Shown one piece after another: positions 1 through 6,100 of a DNA stretch of 7,763 bases. The notes beneath the pieces were generated by a model. The model did not search any database and was not told where the DNA came from. It saw nothing but the letters and a program-made list of their open reading frames with translations. The position numbers were made by a program, and so were the translations under genes. Each line of letters begins with the position of its first letter. Positions within the stretch are counted from its first letter, which is position 1. The stretch is from Candidatus Bathyarchaeota archaeon (GTDB taxonomy: Archaea; Thermoproteota; Bathyarchaeia; TCS64): NCBI GenBank assembly GCA_020697635.1, contig JAEHCT010000052.1, positions 1 to 7,763 of the forward strand, read 5' to 3'.

Positions 1-2
1 TC

Positions 3-155
3 GATTAAAGCCATGACGACGAAGGGGGACAGGTGACTAACGCTGTCCCACAGCCAGCCGCCTAGTATGCTGGAGGGGACGGCCAACGCGTTGAAGGCAG
101 CGATGCTCAGGGCCGTCATTCGCGCCCTCTGGCTATGGTTCACCAACTCGGCCTC
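3..155 (-). pseudogene. C-terminal continuation of the MFS gene beyond TAG
   Basis: Directly after the TAG at 156-158, the same frame stays open for 51 codons to the window edge and encodes typical MFS sequence. It begins EAELVNHSQRARMTAL, which matches the family pattern of an acidic segment followed by an RGRVMAL-like motif. It goes on through a hydrophobic helix to ILGGWLWD, matching the usual LGGWLWD-type segment, and into a last helix (SPFVVMAL). There is no frame slip, only the single TAG. This is therefore the missing 11th and 12th helix region of the same gene. The gene end lies outside the window. Confidence 0.8.
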
Positions 156-1166
156 CTAGGCCTGCCAAGCCACCTGTGTGCTATCTGCTATCCCCATGAG
201 AACCCACGCCAGAATGAGGGTGACCGGGTTCTTCCCCAGTAACAGGAAAATAGCGGTTGATGCGTACATCACCAGCCTGCCGCCGAGGATCATCTTCTTC
301 CTGCCCACTTTGTCCGTGAGCCTGCCCACCTGAGGCGATGTGACTATCTTGGTAAGGTTCCTCGCCGTGACCATGTAGGCTATGACCATAGTCGAGGCGC
401 CGTGTACCACGGCGGCGTAAACCATCCAGAAGGGTCCGACAAGGCCTAGGGTTAGACTGCCCAGGCTCTTCATCAGAACCCAAGACAGAACCCCCTTCTT
501 GGCGAGGACGTTGCCGTAGTCATCACGCATGGTCTTGGCGTTTAGTCTTCTCTTAGGCTGACTGGGTTTCCTGTTGCCGAGGTATCTCCAGACCATTACC
601 CAGGCAAGAACGAGCAGGGCTGCTTGCGCTACGTAGACGGGTCGTATGCCTACCAACGTTAGGCCGCCGGAGATGGCCACTATTTGTCCCCCGATTAGAC
701 CGGCGAAGAGCACCGGAGTGAGTATGAATATGTTGGCCAGGCCGTAGACGGTCCCCCTCTGCTTGTTACTGACGCTGTTGGCGTACATTGCCATCCAGGC
801 AGGAGCGATTATACCGTTGGCGAACCCGGTTAAAACAAAGGCGGGGATGAGCCAGTAGAGGGAGCCCGCGGTCAGGTATGTTAACGGGACGAGTATGCCG
901 ATGAAGGCGCCGACGAGGAACATCTGTTTCCTGTCCAAGCGGTCGGAGAGCCAGCCGGTTAGCATAGCCGTGACGGCGGTCAACCCCATGGAGAGGGAGG
1001 TTAACAGTCCCAGCTGCGTACCCGTGGCGCCGAGGGCGACGATGAATATCGAGTTATAAGGATTAAGGTTCATCACGAAGTTGGCGATACTGGACCTGGC
1101 GAACATCACCTTCAAGTCCCGAGATATCCCACTGTAGAAGCTCTTGAGTTCATGTGTCGTCTTCAT
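156..1166 (-). CDS. MFS transporter, interrupted by in-frame TAG
   Basis: Major facilitator superfamily secondary transporter of the cytoplasmic membrane; the substrate cannot be told. The ATG at 1166 opens 336 codons. A hydrophilic N-terminus of about 25 residues is followed by many hydrophobic helices. MFS motif A is seen twice, once per half: GWLSDRLDRK at residues 71-80 and GRLTDKVGRKK at 281-291. A basic central loop (about 195-225, rich in K and R) separates the two six-helix halves. The product ends at ...ADSTQVAWQA, where family members normally run on through the WQAL-ADL segment and two more helices, giving about 390-430 residues. The frame does continue after the TAG (see the next entry), so this is a truncated product or a pseudogene unless the TAG is read through. 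No good SD precedes the ATG; a TATA-like element lies about 60 nt upstream. The gene is alone on its strand, 170 bp from the M20 gene behind it. Confidence 0.85.
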   Translation of the reverse strand: MKTTHELKSFYSGISRDLKVMFARSSIANFVMNLNPYNSIFIVALGATGTQLGLLTSLSMGLTAVTAMLTGWLSDRLDRKQMFLVGAFIGILVPLTYLTAGSLYWLIPAFVLTGFANGIIAPAWMAMYANSVSNKQRGTVYGLANIFILTPVLFAGLIGGQIVAISGGLTLVGIRPVYVAQAALLVLAWVMVWRYLGNRKPSQPKRRLNAKTMRDDYGNVLAKKGVLSWVLMKSLGSLTLGLVGPFWMVYAAVVHGASTMVIAYMVTARNLTKIVTSPQVGRLTDKVGRKKMILGGRLVMYASTAIFLLLGKNPVTLILAWVLMGIADSTQVAWQA

Positions 1167-1226
1167 GGCCTTTTCTGCGCATCCCCGGAACCTTACTTAG
1201 GGTTCGGAGTGGCTCATATGCGTCTC

Positions 1227-1236
1227 AATATTAAAT
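1227..1236 (-). promoter_or_regulatory. Putative TATA box of the MFS gene
   Basis: Read on the minus strand this is ATTTAATATT, an archaeal TATA-like element about 60 nt before the MFS ATG. Transcription would start some 25 nt downstream and leave an untranslated leader of about 35-40 nt. The region is AT-rich, so a chance match is possible. Confidence 0.3.
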
Positions 1237-1239
1237 GTT

Positions 1240-1336
1240 ACCCTTTTTTTGTTATCTATTTAACAAACCCGGTTTTTTTAATTAAAATAGTTAATTAGAG
1301 ATAATAGATAATTTATTTTTAACTGATATAGTTAAC
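1240..1336. promoter_or_regulatory. AT-rich intergenic block with repeated motifs
   Basis: This very AT-rich stretch lies between the end of the M20 gene and the MFS promoter. It holds AGATAAT twice in tandem (1299-1305 and 1306-1312), an inverted copy TTATCTA at 1252-1258, and ATAGTTAA twice (1287-1294 and 1328-1335, 41 bp apart start to start). These could be operator half-sites upstream of the MFS gene. Chance repeats are likely in such biased sequence. The T-runs at 1243-1250 and 1272-1279 face the plus strand, where no gene needs a terminator. Confidence 0.25.
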
Positions 1337-2635
1337 TCACAGTACCATCTTCTTCATGAACTCAGTGTACTCTTTCCTGTTTATAGTGGGCTTGAACCCG
1401 TTTATGACCTGTTTTACCTCTTTGGCGTCATCAGCGAGGAGATCCACAACCGTGACGGCTAGGGCCTTCGCGGGCCAGATGTACTGTTTCACGGGGTCGA
1501 CGACCTTGAGGTCTCTACTGTGGCCGGCGCCCTCGGTGCCGGCCATACCGATGCTGGATGTGGGCATTATGCAGCTGAAGTCGCCCATGTCGGTGCTGCC
1601 CGTGCTGTGCTCCCTGTGCTTTATCTGGTCTTTCCCGACTAGCCCCTCGCACGAGGCGATGACTACCTTCTCCAAGTTGGGGTCCCTGGTGTAGGGCATG
1701 TAGCCGGGGTGGTCTTGGATCTCCACCTCGGCGCCCACGGCCATGGCGCCGGCCCTCAGGGCGTTGTTCACCTTCCTGTTGGCGTCCATGACGGCCTCCA
1801 CGGTCTTGCCGCGTACGTAGCTCTCCATCCTCACGTCGGCGGGGACGTTGTTGACTATCTCGCCTCCCTTGGTGATGATGGGGTGGACCCTTATGGTGTC
1901 CTGGTCGCGGAAGGTCTCCCTGTTGGCGTGGATGCCCATGAGGCCCAGAATGGCGGCGTTCAGGGCGTTGATCCCCTTATCCGGGGCGCCGCCGGCGTGG
2001 GACTCCCTGCCTATGTAGCGTACGAGCTTGCCGACGAAGCCGTTGTTGCTGCCGCCGACGCCTATGAGCTCCTCCTGATCCATGGCGCTGTGGCTGCCCA
2101 AGACGATGTCCACGTCGTCCATGGCGCCTAGCCTGATGAACTCCTGTTTGCCGCCGAAGAACTCCAGCTTGCCCTCCTCGCGGAGCCTGTTCCGGTAGTC
2201 GATCTCTATGTACTCCTCGGCCGGGACCGTGACCATGACGACCTCGCCGTCCAGTTGCTCCTTCACGGCGTCGAGGCCGTAGCCTGCGCCAAGCATGGCG
2301 GCCATCTGGCTGTGGTGGCCGCAGGCGTGGACGTTCCCTGTGGCCGGATGAGCCTCGGGGTGCACCGGGATGTGGAGGGCGTCAAGCTCACCCACTACGC
2401 CTATGGAGGGCCCAGAACCGTCTCCCTTGAGGTAGGCCTTGCTGCCCGTTATGGCTATGCCTTTCTCGTAGCGCCAGCCCGCCGCCTCGTACTTCTTCTC
2501 TGTGAGTTCGGCTGTCTTGAACTCCTTGAACCCGAGCTCGGGGTACTTCCATATCGCGGTCGCGTACTCGATGATCTCGTTCGCCCTGCGGTCGATCTCC
2601 TCTAACACCTTCTCTCTGAGGATCGTCTTATCCAT
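1337..2635 (-). CDS. M20-family metallo-amidohydrolase / carboxypeptidase
   Basis: Zinc-dependent hydrolase of peptidase family M20, in the subgroup of AbgB, indole-acetyl-amino-acid hydrolase and similar amidohydrolases, which cleave an acyl or aminoacyl amide bond. It has 432 residues, normal for the family, starts at an ATG and ends at TGA. Visible motifs: WKYPELGFKEFKTAEL (29-44), the usual N-terminal signature; GELDALH (82-88); the metal motif HACGHH (103-108, with His where many relatives have Asp); PAEEY (138-142) with the catalytic and metal-binding glutamates; SHAGGAP (212-218) in the lid/dimer domain; STDMGDFS (347-354) with an acidic residue; and GAGHSRDL (369-376) with the last metal-site histidine. 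The segment 143-168 after PAEE is longer and more charged than in short M20 enzymes. No signal peptide is seen, so it is cytoplasmic. No SD precedes the ATG, suggesting a leaderless or very short leader. It lies 79 bp downstream of the ECF-like gene on the same strand. The substrate is unknown. Confidence 0.9.
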   Translation of the reverse strand: MDKTILREKVLEEIDRRANEIIEYATAIWKYPELGFKEFKTAELTEKKYEAAGWRYEKGIAITGSKAYLKGDGSGPSIGVVGELDALHIPVHPEAHPATGNVHACGHHSQMAAMLGAGYGLDAVKEQLDGEVVMVTVPAEEYIEIDYRNRLREEGKLEFFGGKQEFIRLGAMDDVDIVLGSHSAMDQEELIGVGGSNNGFVGKLVRYIGRESHAGGAPDKGINALNAAILGLMGIHANRETFRDQDTIRVHPIITKGGEIVNNVPADVRMESYVRGKTVEAVMDANRKVNNALRAGAMAVGAEVEIQDHPGYMPYTRDPNLEKVVIASCEGLVGKDQIKHREHSTGSTDMGDFSCIMPTSSIGMAGTEGAGHSRDLKVVDPVKQYIWPAKALAVTVVDLLADDAKEVKQVINGFKPTINRKEYTEFMKKMVL

Positions 2636-2665
2636 GAATATCGTCTATTGAACGGCTTCACGGCG

Positions 2666-2673
2666 TTTTAAAA
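2666..2673 (-). promoter_or_regulatory. Putative TATA box of the M20 gene
   Basis: TTTTAAAA lies about 31-38 nt before the M20 ATG. That would place the transcription start within roughly 10 nt of the start codon, in keeping with the missing SD. It suggests the M20 gene has its own promoter even though the ECF-like gene lies just upstream. Confidence 0.35.
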
Positions 2674-2691
2674 CATAGGTAACCATATGTT
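2672..2691. promoter_or_regulatory. Imperfect palindrome, operator candidate for the M20 gene
   Basis: The arms AACATA (2672-2677) and TATGTT (2686-2691) are exact inverted repeats. Inside them GGT-A-ACC pairs as well if one A is bulged, giving about nine paired positions. It overlaps the edge of the putative TATA box and covers the position where TFB would bind in the minus-strand promoter. A regulator binding here could block or help initiation. No binding protein can be named. Confidence 0.3.
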
Positions 2692-2714
2692 AAGCAGCCG
2701 ATCTATGATTAATC

Positions 2715-3242
2715 CTAGATTTCTATCCTCCTCTTCACCATGCTGTATACCGTGTCCGTAAGATAGCCGCCGAGCACGACTCCCGAGACGAAGGCCAAGA
2801 CGTACATCATCGTGAAAACCTCCACCGGGAACCCCAGCCTGAGGAAGAACTGGAGATAGGCGACGTTGCTAGCAGCTGACAAGCCACATCCCAGGCACAG
2901 TCCCACCTTGGAATCGTATCCGAAGAATATGGCGGCTGCGTCGAGGACCAGCCCCTGGACGCCGCTCATGATGATCACCGAGAAGCCGTGGAAGCTGAAG
3001 AGAACCGCCTCAACCAGCCCCTTCACGGTCCCCGTGGCGGCCGCGGCGCCTCTCCTCCTCACCAGCATCATAGTTATAGCGGCGGGGAAGACGTGGAAGC
3101 CTGCAAGGATCTGGCCTGTGCCAAGCGGGATGGCCGGGAAGGTTTTCAGGTAGTTGCCTAGGTGGCCCACGGGTACGCTCAGGACGGCTCCGAGGGCGCT
3201 GAACACCACGATGATGGCGATCTCTCTTGTCTCGAACCTCAA
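2715..3242 (-). CDS. ECF transporter S component, YkoE-like membrane protein
   Basis: A hydrophobic protein of 175 residues with about five or six membrane segments (roughly 7-25, 42-61, 72-92, 94-108, 113-135 and 142-165). The size and layout fit substrate-binding S components of energy-coupling factor vitamin transporters. The stretch VRRRGAAAATGTVKGLVEAV (61-80), followed by GFSVIIMSGVQGLVLD (86-101), resembles the RKPG...EALLGS...GLLQGL region of YkoE-type proteins, linked in bacteria to thiamine-precursor uptake. That specificity is not proven here. No EcfA ATPase or EcfT gene is nearby, so it would have to share a module encoded elsewhere. The start is TTG at 3242, as an in-frame TAA lies three codons upstream. 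The stop TAG is followed after one codon by TAA. No clear SD or TATA box could be assigned. It is divergent from sucC. Confidence 0.65.
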   Translation of the reverse strand: MRFETREIAIIVVFSALGAVLSVPVGHLGNYLKTFPAIPLGTGQILAGFHVFPAAITMMLVRRRGAAAATGTVKGLVEAVLFSFHGFSVIIMSGVQGLVLDAAAIFFGYDSKVGLCLGCGLSAASNVAYLQFFLRLGFPVEVFTMMYVLAFVSGVVLGGYLTDTVYSMVKRRIEI

Positions 3243-3315
3243 ATCATATTACTTCAATTAAGACCTTGATATCATTATCCTCCCTTAACATCGAGGTGGA
3301 TTTGTTTCTCCCAGA

Positions 3316-3327
3316 ACGAATATTTAC
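3316..3327 (+). promoter_or_regulatory. Putative BRE/TATA promoter of sucCD
   Basis: ACGAA followed by TATTTA resembles an archaeal BRE plus TATA pair. Transcription would begin near 3348-3350, downstream of the TTG at 3342 but about 20 nt before the TTG at 3369. This supports the later start for sucC. Confidence 0.4.
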
Positions 3328-3356
3328 CAGCATCGTGTAAATTGGTTGAATCAGTA

Positions 3357-3362
3357 GAGGGG
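3357..3362 (+). promoter_or_regulatory. Ribosome binding site that decides the sucC start
   Basis: GAGGGG sits six bases before the TTG at 3369. No comparable site precedes the upstream in-frame TTG at 3342. The site favours translation from 3369. Confidence 0.5.
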
Positions 3363-3368
3363 CACAGG

Positions 3369-4511
3369 TTGAAGCTGCTAGAGTACGAGGCCAAGGAATA
3401 CTTCAGGAGACACGGGATACCGACGCCCCAGGGCAGGATGGTCACCACGCCCCGGGAAGCCCGCGACTACACCGCCGAGCTCGGTAAGCCTGTCGTGATC
3501 AAGGTACAGCTACCGGTCGGCGGCAGAGGCAAGGCCGGGGGAGTCAGGTTCGCGGACACTCCGGAGGAAGCTGCCGAGGCGGCTGACGCGCTGCTGGGGA
3601 TGAGGATAAAGGGTCTCACGGTGGAGAAGCTATACGTAGAGGAGAAGCTGAGCATAGTCAACGAGATCTACTTGGGTGTCACGGTGGACCGCCGCAACAA
3701 GGCGTACGTGGTGCTGGCTTCAAGCGAGGGAGGCATGGACATCGAGGAGGTCGCCGCCAAGACCCCGGAAAGGATCGTGCGGCACTTGGTGGACCCAATA
3801 AATGGGTTGAGGAGCTACCACGCTAACCTCGTCGCGAAGAGGCTCGGGTACGGCGGCAGGAAGATGCTTCAGTTCGCGGCAGTGATCGAGAGCCTCTGCG
3901 AGCTGGCGTTGGAGATGGACGCCGAGCTCACCGAGATAAACCCGTTGGCGGAGGTGGGGGACGGGTTCACGGCGGCCGACGCCAGGCTCAATGTCGACAA
4001 CAACGCGCTTTTCAGGCACAGGGAACTTGAGGAGAGGCTCCTGGAAAGTTATCGGGGTGAGCTCACGGAGAGGGAGATGGAGGCCAAGTCCCAGGGCCTG
4101 ACCTACGTGGAGCTCGACGGCAACATAGGCATCATCGGGAACGGCGCCGGCCTCACCATGGCTACTCTGGACACCGTGATGCTCCAAGGCGGGAGAGCCG
4201 CCAACTTCCTTGACCTTGGTGGAGGCGCCACCCCTGAGCGCATAGGCGAGGCCGCCAAGTTCGTGCTAGGCGATGAAAGGACCCGGGCGCTCTTCGTGAA
4301 CGTCCTTGGCGGCATCACCCGGTGCGACCACGCCGCGGAGGGCATCGTGGCGGCTCGCAGGGAGCTGGGAGTCGAGAAGCCCATAGTTGTCCGCATGATG
4401 GGCACCAACGAGGAGGAGGGCAGGAAGATACTGAATGAGGCGGGGGTCGAAACCCTGGGCTCCATGGAGGAGGCGGCGAAGCTGGCGGTGAAGCTGGCGG
4501 AGGCGAGCTAG
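3369..4511 (+). CDS. sucC: Succinyl-CoA ligase (ADP/GDP-forming) beta subunit
   Basis: Nucleotide-binding ATP-grasp subunit of succinyl-CoA synthetase, which converts succinyl-CoA, NDP and phosphate to succinate, CoA and NTP, working with SucD in the cytoplasm. I place the start at TTG 3369, giving 380 residues beginning MKLLEYEAKEYFRRHGIPTP, the usual SucC N-terminus; E. coli SucC has 388. A longer frame opens at TTG 3342, adding nine residues the family lacks and with no SD. Motifs: GGRGKAGGV (51-59, nucleotide-binding loop), TEINPLAEV (188-196, with the Mg-binding Glu and Asn), AADARLNVD (202-210), the C-terminal ligase domain with VELDGNIGIIGNGAGLTMAT (247-266), FLDLGGGAT (280-288) and GGITRCD (314-320). 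All key positions appear intact. The stop TAG touches the GTG of sucD in the same frame, so the two are co-transcribed and translationally coupled. ATP or GTP preference cannot be told from sequence by eye. Confidence 0.93.
   Translation: MKLLEYEAKEYFRRHGIPTPQGRMVTTPREARDYTAELGKPVVIKVQLPVGGRGKAGGVRFADTPEEAAEAADALLGMRIKGLTVEKLYVEEKLSIVNEIYLGVTVDRRNKAYVVLASSEGGMDIEEVAAKTPERIVRHLVDPINGLRSYHANLVAKRLGYGGRKMLQFAAVIESLCELALEMDAELTEINPLAEVGDGFTAADARLNVDNNALFRHRELEERLLESYRGELTEREMEAKSQGLTYVELDGNIGIIGNGAGLTMATLDTVMLQGGRAANFLDLGGGATPERIGEAAKFVLGDERTRALFVNVLGGITRCDHAAEGIVAARRELGVEKPIVVRMMGTNEEEGRKILNEAGVETLGSMEEAAKLAVKLAEAS
4499..4503 (+). promoter_or_regulatory. Ribosome binding site of sucD within sucC
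   Basis: GGAGG lies inside the last sucC codons, eight bases before the sucD GTG. It allows independent or coupled initiation of sucD directly after the sucC stop. Confidence 0.6.
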
Positions 4512-5381
4512 GTGACGCGGTTCATAGACAAGGACACCAGGGTCCTGGTGCAGGGCATTACGGGCAGCCAGGGGGCCTTCCACACGCGTCTCATGAGGGA
4601 GTACGGCACCAGGGTCGTGGCGGGGACGGTGCCCGGCCGCGGAGGGCAGACCATCGAGGGGCTCCCCGTCTACGACACTGTGGTGGAGGCGAAGGAGAGC
4701 CACGGCGTCGACGCCAGCATAATCTTCGTGCCGGCGCCCTACGCGCTAGACGCGGCGCTCGAGAGCGTGGAGGAGGGCATCGACCCCGTGGTGGTTATCA
4801 CCGAGGGCATGCCCGTCAGGGACAGCGTAGAGCTCATGGCCAGGGCCAGGCTGAGCGGCACCACCGTCGTGGGGCCCAACACGCCCGGGCTCATCAAGGC
4901 CGGGGAATGTAAGATGGGCATAATGCCGGCCCAGGTCTTCAAGAAGGGCGAGGTGGGGGTCATCAGCCGCAGCGGCACCCTGTTCTACGAGATCGCCGCC
5001 CACATCACCCGCGTGGGCCTCGGGCAGAGCACGTGCGTAGGCTTGGGCGGGGATCCCGTCGTGGGCCTCGACTACGTGAACGTGCTCCGTTGGTTCGAGG
5101 AGGACCCCGAGACCGAGGCCGTCGCCCTGATAGGGGAGATAGGCGGAGACGCGGAGGAGCGCGCCGCCGCGTTCATCGGGGACGGCGGCTTCACCAAGCC
5201 GGTGGCCGCGTACGTCGCAGGCAGAGCCGCCGTGCCAGGTAAAAGGATGGGCCACGCCGGCGCCATCATCCAGGGAAGCTCGGGGACCGCTGAGAGCAAG
5301 ATGAACGCCCTGAGGGACGCCGGTGTGGATGTGGGCGAGCTTCCGGGGCAGGTCGCGGAGTCCTTAAAGGAACTCCTCTAG
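4512..5381 (+). CDS. sucD: Succinyl-CoA ligase alpha subunit
   Basis: CoA-binding and phosphohistidine subunit of succinyl-CoA synthetase, partner of the upstream beta subunit. It has 289 residues, matching E. coli SucD in length. Domains: an N-terminal Rossmann CoA-binding domain with VQGITGSQGAFHTR (13-26) and a PGRGGQ segment (41-46); GPNTPGLI, the loop before the second domain; then the flavodoxin-like ligase domain with VISRSGTLFYE and GQSTCVGLGGDPV. The active-site histidine, which carries the phosphate, is His248 in GKRMGHAGAII, equivalent to His246 of E. coli. GTG is the start, with GGAGG eight bases upstream. The stop TAG overlaps the TAG of the convergent NUDIX gene. No residue expected for activity is missing. 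The pair could serve a TCA-type cycle, a partial reductive branch, or substrate-level phosphorylation; the window does not say which. Confidence 0.95.
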   Translation: MTRFIDKDTRVLVQGITGSQGAFHTRLMREYGTRVVAGTVPGRGGQTIEGLPVYDTVVEAKESHGVDASIIFVPAPYALDAALESVEEGIDPVVVITEGMPVRDSVELMARARLSGTTVVGPNTPGLIKAGECKMGIMPAQVFKKGEVGVISRSGTLFYEIAAHITRVGLGQSTCVGLGGDPVVGLDYVNVLRWFEEDPETEAVALIGEIGGDAEERAAAFIGDGGFTKPVAAYVAGRAAVPGKRMGHAGAIIQGSSGTAESKMNALRDAGVDVGELPGQVAESLKELL

Positions 5382-5935
5382 TCCTCCCCAAGCGCCTCTA
5401 TGAGGCTTTCAAGCATCCTATAGGTCAGGCCCCAGACGACGTCTTCCCCCATATTGAACACTGGGCTGTCCCAGCCCTTCACCACGGCCTGAGACCGTGT
5501 CTTCTCCAGCTCCTTCAAGGGGGTCCACGTGTACTCGGTGAGCTCGTAGTTCAGCGTGATGGCGGGGTTTTCCTCGAAGAGGTAGAGTATGGGCTGGACC
5601 GAGAAGGTGGTCCTCACCCAGGAGAAGAGTGGCTCCAAGTATCCCAGGGGCTCATGTTCCCTGAGGTCGATGCCGGTCTCCTCCATGATCTCCCTGACGG
5701 CGGTGTCCACGAGGCTCATGTCCTGAGAGCCTCTTTTTCCCCCGGGAAACGCCATGTCCCCGCTCCACGGGTCCCCCTCGACCTCGGCTCTCTTGACGAG
5801 AAACACCTCCAGGTCGTCGTCGACGGGCCTCATCAGTATGGCTACCGCTGCGTTCGCGTTCTCGTCCGGCCTCTCCTTTAGGCGCCTCTTGAGAGCTTCT
5901 AGTTCTTTCATGGGGTGCAACCGGTTCTCCGTCAA
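5378..5935 (-). CDS. NUDIX hydrolase, NudL/CoA-pyrophosphatase-like
   Basis: NUDIX pyrophosphohydrolase that cleaves nucleoside diphosphate-X compounds using divalent metal. The Nudix helix lies at residues 65-89, GGK...REIMEETGID, with REIMEE (81-86) supplying the metal ligands. The residue at the usual first Glu position is Asp, with one extra spacer residue, as in the CoA/acyl-CoA pyrophosphatase (NudL/NUDT7-8) subgroup. The preceding VFLVKRAEV...WSGDMAFPGG (44-66) and the C-terminal VVWGLTYRML (167-176) also fit that subgroup, where relatives have HxGQvaFPGG and WGlTyrml. It has 185 residues from TTG 5935. An ATG at 5911 would give 177 residues; neither start has a clear SD. The stop TAG shares CTAG with the convergent sucD stop, so the two transcripts must run into each other unless they terminate beforehand. 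Likely role: housekeeping turnover of CoA derivatives or related nucleotides. The family call is sure, the substrate is not. Confidence 0.88.
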   Translation of the reverse strand: MTENRLHPMKELEALKRRLKERPDENANAAVAILMRPVDDDLEVFLVKRAEVEGDPWSGDMAFPGGKRGSQDMSLVDTAVREIMEETGIDLREHEPLGYLEPLFSWVRTTFSVQPILYLFEENPAITLNYELTEYTWTPLKELEKTRSQAVVKGWDSPVFNMGEDVVWGLTYRMLESLIEALGED

Positions 5936-5952
5936 ATTGATGACACGATCCG

Positions 5953-5960
5953 TCTAAAAT
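5953..5960 (-). promoter_or_regulatory. Putative TATA box of the NUDIX gene
   Basis: ATTTTAGA on the minus strand lies about 20-25 nt before TTG 5935 and 45 nt before ATG 5911. It would give an almost leaderless transcript for the TTG or a leader of about 20 nt for the ATG. It is a weak match. Confidence 0.22.
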
Positions 5961-5983
5961 GTTATGATTCGCCTCATGGGGAA

Positions 5984-5995
5984 GATAAGGTTATC
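5984..5995. promoter_or_regulatory. Palindrome GATAAGGTTATC between divergent genes
   Basis: Five-base arms GATAA and TTATC are separated by GG in the 165-bp gap between the NUDIX and Mrp genes. It could be a small operator serving either promoter. Its shortness makes chance possible. Confidence 0.22.
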
Positions 5996-6043
5996 AACTA
6001 AACTCGGTCACTTATGCCGTGTCCGGAAGACCTTGTAAGAATA

Positions 6044-6051
6044 CTTTTATG
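6044..6051 (+). promoter_or_regulatory. Putative TATA box of the Mrp operon
   Basis: CTTTTATG lies about 50-57 nt before the Mrp ATG at 6101. It predicts a start of transcription near 6073 and a leader of roughly 28 nt. The match is moderate, and no clear BRE was identified. Confidence 0.3.
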
Positions 6052-6100
6052 AGGCACTTCTACAATGGTAAATGGATTTAACCTAGACTAAACTGAGACG

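Noticed and set aside
1243..1279. T-runs as a transcription terminator
   Set aside because: The T-runs are on the plus strand, while both flanking genes are on the minus strand, where they read as A-runs. No stable hairpin stands before them.
1709..2605. Plus-strand frames opposite the M20 gene
   Set aside because: Antisense shadows rich in Val, Gly, His and Ala. The M20 motifs on the minus strand are complete.
3243..3368. Thiamine (TPP) riboswitch before the ECF-like gene
   Set aside because: The leader lacks the conserved CUGAGA and ACCUGA elements and is too short for the fold.
4479..4500. Tandem AAGCTGGCGG repeat at the end of sucC
   Set aside because: It simply encodes KLA-VKLA in a helical tail with biased codons; no sign of a mobile or functional repeat.
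3720..5255. Several minus-strand open frames opposite sucC and sucD
   Set aside because: GC-rich coding sequence leaves antisense frames open. Their translations are low-complexity (His, Ala, Leu, Pro) and show no family motif.
5971..6055. Inverted pair GCCTCAT / ATGAGGC in the NUDIX-Mrp gap
   Set aside because: Seven bases, 71 bp apart, and in different positions relative to the two putative TATA boxes; most likely chance.
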